Source: JAATGI01 sp050729815
Lineage (GTDB): Bacteria > Pseudomonadota > Alphaproteobacteria > ATCC43930 > CGMCC-115725
Direction of reading: 5' to 3'
Assembly: GCA_050729815.1 (NCBI GenBank)
Contig: JBOHLV010000268.1
Span: forward strand, 1-5,858
DNA length: 5,858 bases
The translations under genes and the position numbers were made by a program. This document shows, in pieces, positions 1 through 5,858 of the stretch (the first letter of the stretch is position 1; each line of letters starts with the position of its first letter). The notes under the pieces were generated by a model. It was given only the letters and a program-made list of their open reading frames with translations, was not told the origin of the DNA and did no database searches.

Positions 1-378
1 GATCAGGGAAGGTTCGTGCCTGCCGCCGACGTGGAAGGGCTGCCGGATGATCCCGGGGCGCACGAGAAGATACTCCATGAGGCGATGACCGCGCCGTTTC
101 TGAGGGGACCTATAGACTGGCGTTGGCTCATCGCTGCCAAGGCGGTTTCACACAACGCGCTGGTTGTTGGTTTGTGCCTGTGGCGCCTTGTGGGGTTGAC
201 AAAGAGCCCCACGGTAATGCTGAGCAACGTGGATCCCGAACTGTTCGGAATTGGGCGGTCGGCGAAGTCGCGTGCCATCATCGCGCTGGAACGGGCGGGC
301 CTGGTCAAGGCGGAGCGTCGGAGGGGAAGATTTCCCCGCATCACCGTCATTGTGCCGCGGGCACCAAATAATGCCTGA
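1..378 (+). CDS. Small winged-helix-like protein, 5' end possibly outside window
   Basis: The frame is open from the left edge to a TGA at 376-378. I see a mostly helical protein. After the segment FLRGPIDWRWL comes a helix (VVGLCLWRLVGL), then a short polar stretch ending in a likely recognition helix (GRSAKSRAIIALERAGLV), then a basic turn and beta strand (KAERRRGRFPRITVIV). The order 'sensitive helix, AL-ERAGL, V-E-RRGR-P-ITV' resembles a winged helix-turn-helix and matches small uncharacterised proteins I recall from alphaproteobacterial plasmids and integrative elements. DNA binding is inferred, not shown. The start is uncertain. A GTG at 16 has a purine-rich AGGGAAGG only three bases before it, which is too close for a good ribosome site. 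An ATG at 85 would leave about 97 residues. The frame has no stop before position 16, so the true start may lie to the left. The next gene on this strand begins 155 bases downstream. Confidence 0.6.
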   Translation, partial: DQGRFVPAADVEGLPDDPGAHEKILHEAMTAPFLRGPIDWRWLIAAKAVSHNALVVGLCLWRLVGLTKSPTVMLSNVDPELFGIGRSAKSRAIIALERAGLVKAERRRGRFPRITVIVPRAPNNA

Positions 379-524
379 CCGTCTGCCAAGGCACGTTCCT
401 AGCCAGGCCGTGTACGGCGCTCTCCTCGCTTTCGCCTGCGGCCGCATCTCCGCCCACACAACCTCGCCATGCGGCTGGCGTCGACCAATACTGGTACCCC
501 TATTCGGTATGTCGAATCGCAATT

Positions 525-531
525 GAGGTGG
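525..531 (+). promoter_or_regulatory. Ribosome binding site of the dsbG-like gene
   Basis: GAGGTGG lies just before the ATG at 534, with five bases between GAGG and the ATG. This is good Shine-Dalgarno spacing and is the reason for choosing the ATG at 534. The in-frame GTG at 528 would lie inside the site itself. Confidence 0.55.
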
Positions 532-533
532 AA

Positions 534-1388
534 ATGGCCCGCTCGTCGATATCATGGTGTCGCTTTGAAGGAATCTTTCTGGCGTTTCTCATTGCAGCAG
601 GCGGCGCCGTCGCGACCACTGCCGCATCGCCCTCGGCTCGGTCCGCCTCGGCGCCGGCGACGCAAAGAATCCAGGTTCTGTTACGTCACGCCTTGCACCG
701 CTTTGGTCCGATGCGCGTGCTCCGGACGGAGCCAGGTCCACCCGGTGTCACCGCTGCGCTGGTCTCCATCGGCGGCCGGAAGGCGATCATCTGGATCATC
801 GGCGACGGCCGGGCGGTCGCGATCGGGAACGTCTGGGACGCCAAGGGCCATAATTTAACCCGCAAGATGGCGATCACTATGGGCGTGATGCCGCATCCGA
901 TCGCGCCCGCGGCGGTGGCGGCGGCGGCGGCGGTGCCACGGCACATGGCCTTTGTCATCGGCAGCAAGGGGCCTGAGGTGACGGTGTTTCTCGACCCGAA
1001 CTGCATCTTTTGCCATGAGTGGTATGAGCAGGCCCTCCCCCTTCTGGCGGCGGGCCGCCTTCGGCTCCGTGTGGTGATGGTGGGCTTTCTCAAACCAACC
1101 AGTGCCTCCCGCGCCGCCGCCATCCTGATGGCAAAGGACCCCGCACGTGCCCTTCACCACGACGAGCAAGACTTCAACGTGACTGCCGAAGAAGGCGGGA
1201 TCGCTCCCGCGGTGCACATCCCGCCGGCAATTCGAAAGGCCGTCGCTGCCAATACCAGGCTGTTGTCTGAAAGCGGCGTCGAAGCGACGCCAACCTTGCT
1301 GTTCCGAGACCACGCCGGCGGTTGGCATGTGATGCATCAAGTACCGTCCGGCGGCCTCGCGGCGTGGCTGGCACATCGGAAAGGTTAA
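534..1388 (+). CDS. dsbG: DsbG/DsbC-type periplasmic thiol:disulfide interchange protein
   Basis: This 284-residue protein (from ATG 534) is predicted to be exported. Residues 1-13 are a polar start with one Arg pair region, followed by a hydrophobic core (IFLAFLIAAGGAVA) and an Ala/Ser-rich stretch where signal peptidase I could cut. Residues about 45-120 fit the small N-terminal dimerisation domain of DsbC/DsbG. An Ala-rich linker follows at about 123-134. The thioredoxin-fold domain carries FLDPNCIFC, with the redox cysteines at 157 and 160, and a cis-proline loop TPT at 252-254. The segment VGFLKPTSASRAAAILMAKDPA closely follows the equivalent part of Escherichia coli DsbG (VGVIKPES...AAAIL-SKDPA), which favours DsbG over DsbC. 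In the family, such proteins reduce or isomerise disulfides, or rescue sulfenylated cysteines, in the periplasm and are kept reduced by DsbD. No dsbD is visible here. The CIFC dipeptide differs from CPYC of DsbG and CGYC of DsbC. A third cysteine sits at residue 8, before the hydrophobic core, so it is not a lipobox. Confidence 0.85.
   Translation: MARSSISWCRFEGIFLAFLIAAGGAVATTAASPSARSASAPATQRIQVLLRHALHRFGPMRVLRTEPGPPGVTAALVSIGGRKAIIWIIGDGRAVAIGNVWDAKGHNLTRKMAITMGVMPHPIAPAAVAAAAAVPRHMAFVIGSKGPEVTVFLDPNCIFCHEWYEQALPLLAAGRLRLRVVMVGFLKPTSASRAAAILMAKDPARALHHDEQDFNVTAEEGGIAPAVHIPPAIRKAVAANTRLLSESGVEATPTLLFRDHAGGWHVMHQVPSGGLAAWLAHRKG
911..934 (+). repeat. GGC triplet repeat in the dsbG-like linker
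   Basis: The stretch reads GGC GGT, then five perfect GGC copies (917-931), then GGT. Read in frame as GCG codons it gives a run of five alanines flanked by valines, between the N-terminal domain and the thioredoxin domain. A short perfect triplet run of this kind can change copy number by strand slippage without shifting the frame, so it could vary linker length. Confidence 0.7.
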
Positions 1389-1436
1389 CGGGGGGCGGCT
1401 GGATCGGGCTGGCGGCCGTGCGGGCGGCGGAAGCAG

Positions 1437-1640
1437 ATGGTGGCTCTCTTTAGGAAAAGGGCAAAATATTTGCGCGGCTCCCGGTCGGTGACCTCCATCG
1501 GCGCCGGCGTCATAGCCGCATCAATCGCATCGGCATATCGGAATGCCATACGGCAATGCGACCTATGGGCAGATGAACCCTCGGAAATGATCCTTGCCGC
1601 TCTCCGTAATCGACCGGCGCTCAGCCGGCGACTGCCCTGA
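1437..1640 (+). CDS. Small hypothetical protein, doubtful
   Basis: I do not recognise this 67-residue frame. It begins at an ATG 48 bases after the dsbG-like stop and ends in TGA. It has a basic start (FRKRAKYLRGSR), a small apolar stretch (IGAGVIAASIASA) too short and weak for a confident membrane helix, and a C-terminal amphipathic part (EPSEMILAALRNRPAL). GGAAG at 1429-1433 is only three bases from the ATG, a poor ribosome site. By my hand count about 61% of its codons end in G or C, no clear coding signal in DNA this GC-rich. Its same-strand position close behind the dsbG-like gene is the main argument for it. It could equally be a chance frame or the remnant of a decayed gene. Confidence 0.22.
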   Translation: MVALFRKRAKYLRGSRSVTSIGAGVIAASIASAYRNAIRQCDLWADEPSEMILAALRNRPALSRRLP

Positions 1641-2791
1641 GGAGGCCGGGTATCGCGTGTGCGCCACCACCCAGGGTCAAAGGCTCATCAACAGCCGCGC
1701 CAGGACGCCGTGGCGGCCGGGATTGATGTCGGGGCCGGTTGTCCGCCATTTCGCCAAGTTGCTCACCAGCGGTCGCCCTACGCGGTCTGTGGTGGCGCCG
1801 GCGCGGGTTGACATGGCCGGGTTGCCCGCCGATGAGCCGGGCGGTTCAAATTGGCATTCCGGCTGCTCGCCAGCGCGAGCCGGTGGAAAGCCTATTCGCC
1901 GCCATTGCGCCCGACCATGGATCGCAGGCCCTGCCGGCAAGCGCCGAAAACAGCGCACCAGGCTTCTTATCCAAGCGGTGACAATCATAGCGTGCATTCG
2001 CGCCTGAGCGAGCAAGGCGCTGTCACTGCCCATTGACCGGCTGTCCCCATTGAATCAGAGCACATCACTCTCCCCATGGTCGGCGGTTTTTCACTCACGC
2101 CCCGCGGGCCACGAGTGGCTTTAATCCGCCGATTATTTGCCCGCCGTGCCGTCATGTCGTCCACATCGAAAAGAAAGCGCTGACTCGTCCGCAAACTTAT
2201 CGGCGATGAACATTGGCGGCCACCCTATTGAGATAACGCTGAGAAAGATGCGTGACGACCTCCATCCCGCCGAAAGAGCATCAGCGCAAACAGCATTCAA
2301 AACAGCGCGGTACGCCATTTCGTCGAACTGCCCTGGCAAGGGGCTATCCCGTCGTACCCTATTGGAGGCTACCGAATTTTTACAATGTACATTAATGGCT
2401 TGGTTGATGTTGTTAAATGGGATGACCACTACCCACGCGTGTCCATCGGAATTGAGGCATCGTCGAGACCCGTATTGCACCATTTTTGGTTGAAATTCTC
2501 CGTGCACTCCCGAGACATCCCCCGGAGCGCATGCAGACCGGCGCACGGGCGCCTTCATCCCAGCGAACGGCGGCTATCGCGGTGCCTCGACCATCTGCCC
2601 CGCCCAAACGCAGCGGTTAGACCCGACCCTGCCCCGATCGCAGCCGTTCGCGGAGTCAGTATGGAACCGTCGGCAACTTCCAGGGATACGAAGGCGAACG
2701 GAACCGCACCAATTTGATCCGGTAGTCCGGCCCCCTGCGAGGATGGCTACCCGAGCGGAATCTGGACTGTCGGTAGGGCAAGGGCGCGTGC
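1641..2791. other. Gene-poor convergent region, no supported gene
   Basis: Frames of 60-140 residues occur on both strands here, but they overlap one another. None shows a motif I recognise, a good ribosome site, or consistent codon choice. The flanking genes converge on this stretch, so it is not needed for their promoters. Most of it is GC-rich, but about 2340-2480 is visibly richer in A and T (for example around 2376-2420), which hints at a patch of different origin. A nested inverted repeat lies at 2081-2131. I see no tRNA, insertion-sequence ends or CRISPR-like repeats. Decayed coding sequence is the likeliest explanation, but I cannot name the parent gene. Confidence 0.5.
2081..2131. 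repeat. Nested inverted repeat, possible structured RNA or terminator
   Basis: Three sets of complementary arms are nested around one centre: CGGCGG (2081-2086) with CCGCCG (2126-2131), CACTC (2092-2096) with GAGTG (2113-2117), and GCCC (2099-2102) with GGGC (2106-2109). The last pair spans the eight-base palindrome CCCGCGGG (2101-2108). Internal loops separate the stems. The + strand continues with ATTATTTG, a weak T-rich tail, so it is not a textbook intrinsic terminator. It lies about 690 bases past the dsbG-like stop and about 660 past the regulator stop, roughly mid-way between the convergent units. Confidence 0.35.
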
Positions 2792-3169
2792 TTAACCGTA
2801 ATTCCTGAGCCCCGACACAATGCCCGAGAGCTTTTCCATGAGACTGGCAATCTTGAATGGCTTCGCGATCGTCGGGTGCATCGCATATTGGGCCGGCAGG
2901 AGGTCCGCACCATAGCCGGTCATGAAGATGAATGGCAGATTGCGTTCGATCAGCACATCCGCCAATGGAAAGACCTGTTTGCCGGCGAGGTTGACATCGA
3001 GCAGGGCAACATCGAAATCTTCCTCTGCGGCGGTCTGAAGCGCCTTGGCGAGGCTGTTGCAGGGGCCAACGATCACGCAGCCGGCGCTCTCCAACATATC
3101 CTCCAGCATCATCACGATAAGGAGTTCGTCCTCGACGACCAATACGCGTATCCCATTAAGATCAGTCAT
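2792..3169 (-). CDS. Single-domain CheY-like response regulator, FATGUY-like
   Basis: This 125-residue protein is one receiver domain with no output domain. The acidic pair is E13-D14 (VVEDE), the phosphoryl acceptor is D58 (ALLDVNL), the switch threonine is T84 (FMTGYG) and the conserved lysine is K103 followed by P104 (AKPF). The position three residues before that lysine, usually Tyr or Phe in CheY, is T100. The FMTGYG stretch resembles the FATGUY motif of alphaproteobacterial single-domain regulators that partner HWE kinases, such as Sinorhizobium Sma0114 with kinase Sma0113. The Ala of the motif is Met here and the final Tyr is Gly. Such regulators work by protein contact or as phosphate shuttles, sometimes into the general stress response; which applies here cannot be read from the sequence. 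The ATG overlaps the kinase stop. There is no strong ribosome site before it, only GCGAG inside the kinase frame, so translation is probably coupled. Confidence 0.92.
   Translation of the reverse strand: MTDLNGIRVLVVEDELLIVMMLEDMLESAGCVIVGPCNSLAKALQTAAEEDFDVALLDVNLAGKQVFPLADVLIERNLPFIFMTGYGADLLPAQYAMHPTIAKPFKIASLMEKLSGIVSGLRNYG
3166..3169 (-). promoter_or_regulatory. ATGA start/stop overlap coupling kinase and regulator
   Basis: On the minus strand the ATG of the regulator (3169-3167) shares bases with the TGA of the kinase (3168-3166). This four-base overlap is the classic arrangement for translational coupling by termination and re-initiation, and fixes both the regulator start and the operon order. 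Confidence 0.9.
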
Positions 3170-5858
3170 AACATCGGGACTCGCTCGACCGGAAATTTCG
3201 GCGGGATGACGATGTCGCTGCCAATCGGAACCGCGATATTGCAGCGCAAGCCATCGGTCTCGAAAGCGATCTGGGCTTCCCCCTCCAATTCATATTGCGC
3301 AACACGTTCGATAAGCTCCGTGCCGAAGCCCTTCTCGATGTTTCCCTCGGATTTAGGACCGCCGCTTTCGAGCCAAAGCAACTCAAGTTGATAGGATGGA
3401 TTTTGACGTGTCAGGCACCGTCCTTTTGGGATTGAGAGCGCGCCGTATTTGACAGAATTGGTCGCGAGTTCGTGGATCATCATGCCGAATGCCAGTGCAG
3501 CGCGCGGCTTCAACGAAATCGGCGGGCCGTTGACATCGAGCCGGCTCGCGTTGCCGTCGATCTCGGCGTAGGGCGCTAGTTCGAGCTCGATCAGGCTCCG
3601 GAGCGGCGCGTCGATCCACTCGCTGCGCGATAGCAGATCGTGCGTCGATGCAAAGCTGTGAAGCCGGCCGAGAAATGTGTCGAGGAAACCATGAATGGTT
3701 CGGGCGCGCATTCCGGTCTGACTGGCGATCGAAGCGACCACGGTCAGGGTATTCTTGACACGATGGTTGAGTTCCGCCGCCAGCACTTGCTGATGCTCTT
3801 CCGATGCGACGACGCTGGTGATGTCGGTGAAGGTGATCAGCACGCCATCGATGGCACCGCTGTTGACGCGGTAGGGAAGAATGCGCATGAGATAGTGGAT
3901 GGCACCCTTATTGGCGCTGACCCGGCGCTCAATCGGCGCCTGACGCTCGAAGACTTCGCCGATTTCCAGGTCCAGATTCCGACCGTCGAGCCGGCTGACG
4001 AGATCAGTCAACGGCCGACCCTGGTCGCTTGGGACGAGGCCATAGACCTCCGTGGCCGCCGCGGTATAGCTGCGGATCGCGAGGCGGCGATCAAGGAAAA
4101 TGGTGCCAATTCGCGTACTCTCGAAAATATTTCGCAGATCGCCGTTGGCATGGTCGAGTTCCGCGACCTTACGTTTCAACTCGCTATTGACCGTTTCAAG
4201 TTCCTCGTTGATGGATTGCGTCTCCTCCTTCGCGGCTTCGAGTTCCTCGTTGGAGGATTGCAACTCCTCATTGACCGACAGCATTTCCTCGTTCGACGAC
4301 CGCAGTTCTTCATTCGAAGTCTCAAGTTCCTCGACCGTCGCTTGCAGATGTTGTTTCGTTTCCTGGAGTTCACGATCGAGTTGTTGAACCGCGGCATCGT
4401 CCGCGCTAGCGAGGAAGCCATCGCCGATCGCCTCATCGCGCGATCGGACCGGGCCGAGGTCGGTAAAGACGATCAGGTAAGCGGTGTCGCCGTCCTCGGT
4501 GATGGGTTGCACTGTGAGACTGACGCTCTGGACCACGCTGTCATTGATTTCGACGGTGATGCGATCGCACGTGACCGCGTGACCGGTATCCACCGCCTTG
4601 CGGAGCGCCGCCCGCAGATCGGGTCGCAGTCCCTTGCGCGTCATCGCAAAGAGGTCTCGGCTCGGCGCGCCCGAAGCCGGTTCCAGATATTTGCCGGTCC
4701 GGATCGAATAGTGCAGCACCTCGCCGTCCGCCGTTACCACGACATGGGCCGGGGCGAATTTCTCGGTCACCGTCGTGACGGCCGAGCGAAGGATCGCGGA
4801 ATTCAACGTGTGGGGCTCTCGCGGCGGTCGCGAAGACGTCGATCCGCCGGCGCGCGGCGTAAACTGAAGCAAGGAACTCGACAACGGCGTCACCAGATCG
4901 CGACGCTGGAAAATCCGGTGCTGCTTGTCGAGCGCCGCAAAGAGATCGTCATGCCGTGCGATCGTCTCCGACAGGCCCAGAAAGAGGAAACCGTCCGGCC
5001 GCAGGGCGTAATGGAAAATCGGAATGATCTGGCTCTGCAATTCGGCCTTCATGTAGATCAGCAGATTGCGGCACGAGATCAGATCAAGACGCGAGAACGG
5101 CGGATCGCGCAAGACGCTGTGGGGGGAGAAGATGCACATGTCGCGCACCTCCTTTGTTATGCAATAACCGAGGCCGCCCGGAACGAAGAAGCGTTTCAGC
5201 CGCTCGGGCGAGACATTCTTCAGTGTGCTTTCCGAATATTGGCCAGCCCGCGCGATACCAAGCGCGCGCTCATCGATATCGGAGCCGAAAATCTGGACCC
5301 GGGGCGCCGAGGGCAGCCTATCCATCCACTCGCACACCAGAATGGCAATCGAATAGACCTCTTCACCGGTCGAGCAGCCCGGAACCCAGATGCGGACCTC
5401 GTGATTAGCGCCCTTGTTTTCGAAGATTTTGGGAATGACCAGGGTCTCCAGCGCGCCGAAGGCGTCGCGGTCGCGAAAGAAATCAGTGACGCCGATCAGA
5501 AGATCGCGGAACAGGGCGGTCAATTCCTTGGGGTCGCTTCGCAGCCGGTCCACGAAGGCGTCGATGTTGGTCAATTGCAACACTTGCATCCGGCGCTGGA
5601 CGCGCCGGCCGAAAGTCTTGTCCTTGTATTGGCTGAAATCATGCCCGAGATGCGTGCGCAACAGCGTGAACAAGGTGGTGGTGGCGGCGGCTATGCGTTC
5701 ACTGTCTATCTCGCTCGCGTTACGCAAGTAACTCAGAAGCCGTTCCGGCATCTGTTCGACCGGCACGACCAGATCGATCAATCCCGAAGCAGCGGCATTC
5801 TCGGGCATGTCCTTGAAGCGCGGCTCGGTATTGTTGGTGCCCTGCGCCAGGGTGAGGC
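3166..5858 (-). CDS. Hybrid CheB/CheR-PAS-HWE sensor histidine kinase, N-terminus outside window
   Basis: The frame is open to the right edge and 896 residues are visible. Numbering here counts from the Met codon at 5808, but that Met is internal: the residues before it (LTLAQGTNNTEPRFKD) and after it (SGLIDLVVPVEQMPERL) read as the end of a CheB methylesterase domain. CheR follows at about 35-303, with the S-adenosylmethionine loop GCSTGEE (144-150), GSDID (175-179) and CRNLLIY (246-252), so methyltransferase residues look intact. A PAS-like domain spans about 338-450, a heptad coiled coil about 475-556 and a second PAS domain about 557-668. The HWE kinase core has the phospho-acceptor H682 in LNHRVKNTL, the N box HELATN (779-784) whose histidine defines the HWE class, W-L-E at 812-814 and the G box GFGTEL (828-833). 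No transmembrane segment is visible, so the protein is probably cytoplasmic. It is the likely phosphodonor for the overlapping regulator. What it senses, and whether the Che domains act on chemoreceptors, is unknown. Confidence 0.93.
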   Translation of the reverse strand, partial: LTLAQGTNNTEPRFKDMPENAAASGLIDLVVPVEQMPERLLSYLRNASEIDSERIAAATTTLFTLLRTHLGHDFSQYKDKTFGRRVQRRMQVLQLTNIDAFVDRLRSDPKELTALFRDLLIGVTDFFRDRDAFGALETLVIPKIFENKGANHEVRIWVPGCSTGEEVYSIAILVCEWMDRLPSAPRVQIFGSDIDERALGIARAGQYSESTLKNVSPERLKRFFVPGGLGYCITKEVRDMCIFSPHSVLRDPPFSRLDLISCRNLLIYMKAELQSQIIPIFHYALRPDGFLFLGLSETIARHDDLFAALDKQHRIFQRRDLVTPLSSSLLQFTPRAGGSTSSRPPREPHTLNSAILRSAVTTVTEKFAPAHVVVTADGEVLHYSIRTGKYLEPASGAPSRDLFAMTRKGLRPDLRAALRKAVDTGHAVTCDRITVEINDSVVQSVSLTVQPITEDGDTAYLIVFTDLGPVRSRDEAIGDGFLASADDAAVQQLDRELQETKQHLQATVEELETSNEELRSSNEEMLSVNEELQSSNEELEAAKEETQSINEELETVNSELKRKVAELDHANGDLRNIFESTRIGTIFLDRRLAIRSYTAAATEVYGLVPSDQGRPLTDLVSRLDGRNLDLEIGEVFERQAPIERRVSANKGAIHYLMRILPYRVNSGAIDGVLITFTDITSVVASEEHQQVLAAELNHRVKNTLTVVASIASQTGMRARTIHGFLDTFLGRLHSFASTHDLLSRSEWIDAPLRSLIELELAPYAEIDGNASRLDVNGPPISLKPRAALAFGMMIHELATNSVKYGALSIPKGRCLTRQNPSYQLELLWLESGGPKSEGNIEKGFGTELIERVAQYELEGEAQIAFETDGLRCNIAVPIGSDIVIPPKFPVERVPML
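4171..4320 (-). repeat. Heptad coiled-coil repeat with 21-base period inside the kinase
   Basis: About seven consecutive seven-residue units lie at residues 497-546 (from the Met at 5808). They follow the pattern (S/V/I)NEEL plus two residues, for example SNEELRS, SNEEMLS, VNEELQS and INEELET. At the DNA level this appears as an imperfect 21-base tandem repeat with the core TCCTCGTT or TCCTCATT on the + strand. Similar NEEL heptads are common between PAS domains in CheB/CheR-PAS kinases, where the helix dimerises and carries the signal to the catalytic part. Confidence 0.85.

Noticed and set aside
1843..1862. GGTTCAAAT resembling a tRNA T-loop
   Set aside because: The flanking bases do not form the five-base T stem, and no acceptor or anticodon arms lie upstream.
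1966..1976. TTATCCAAG resembling a DnaA box
   Set aside because: Single copy with two mismatches to TTATCCACA, and no A/T-rich unwinding region or replication gene beside it.
1594..2007. 137-residue + strand frame in the gap
   Set aside because: No recognisable motif, low-complexity Arg/Pro/Gly-rich content, and it is fully overlapped by an equally long minus-strand frame, as expected by chance in GC-rich DNA.
1677..2033. 118-residue minus-strand frame
   Set aside because: Mirror of the plus-strand frame over the same bases, with no ribosome site or family resemblance.
2133..2558. 141-residue minus-strand frame and the opposing 118-residue plus-strand frame (2137-2493, internal ATG at 2206)
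   Set aside because: Neither has a ribosome site or known motif. The plus frame from 2206 looks somewhat protein-like (helical segment RKMRDDLHPAERASAQTAF) and could be a gene remnant, but the support is too thin to list as a gene.
2385..2717. 110-residue plus-strand frame starting MYINGLVDVVKWDD
   Set aside because: The first 40 residues look plausible, but the nearest GGAGG is about 15 bases from the ATG, too far, and the rest is Arg/Pro-rich as in chance frames.
2660..2725. GGAAC motifs resembling the -35 of EcfG stress promoters
   Set aside because: No matching CGTT -10 element at 16-17 bases from either copy.
2700..2791. Search for an intrinsic terminator after the regulator
   Set aside because: Only a four-base CCGG stem with no T-tract on the minus strand, too weak to call.
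4100..4387. Ser-rich plus-strand frame opposite the kinase coiled coil
   Set aside because: It is the antisense reading of the NEEL heptad repeat; the Ser run simply mirrors the Glu/Ser codons of the real gene.

Overview
The window is GC-rich and most likely alphaproteobacterial. The strongest indication is the right-hand locus: a CheB/CheR/PAS sensor ending in an HWE-family histidine kinase, followed by a single-domain response regulator with a FATGUY-like motif. That pairing is typical of Alphaproteobacteria (rhizobia, sphingomonads, acetic-acid and acidophilic relatives). No genus can be named from the sequence alone.

Layout. Positions 1-378 (+) hold the end of a small winged-helix-like protein, of a type I associate with alphaproteobacterial plasmids and integrative elements. 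Positions 534-1388 (+) encode an exported DsbG/DsbC-type thiol:disulfide protein with a CIFC active site and a cis-proline loop. Positions 1389-2791 form a 1.4-kb stretch with no gene I can defend. It has one weak small open frame just after the dsbG-like gene and a nested inverted repeat near its middle. Positions 2792-3169 (-) encode a CheY-like regulator, and 3166 to the right edge (-) encodes the large hybrid sensor kinase, whose N-terminus lies outside the window.

How the genes work together. The kinase and regulator overlap by four bases (ATGA) on the minus strand, so they are almost certainly co-translated partners: the kinase autophosphorylates on His682 (counted from the Met codon at 5808) and the regulator receives phosphate on Asp58. 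The regulator has no output domain, so it should act through protein contacts or as a phosphate shuttle. The dsbG-like gene and the winged-helix gene run the other way, towards the kinase operon. The two modules are therefore convergent, and the gene-poor gap between them may be a junction between an accessory segment and a different genomic context. I did not find a clearly new system. The most interesting points are the kinase/regulator pair with its altered FATGUY motif, the GC-triplet repeat in the DsbG linker, and the unexplained 1.4-kb gap.
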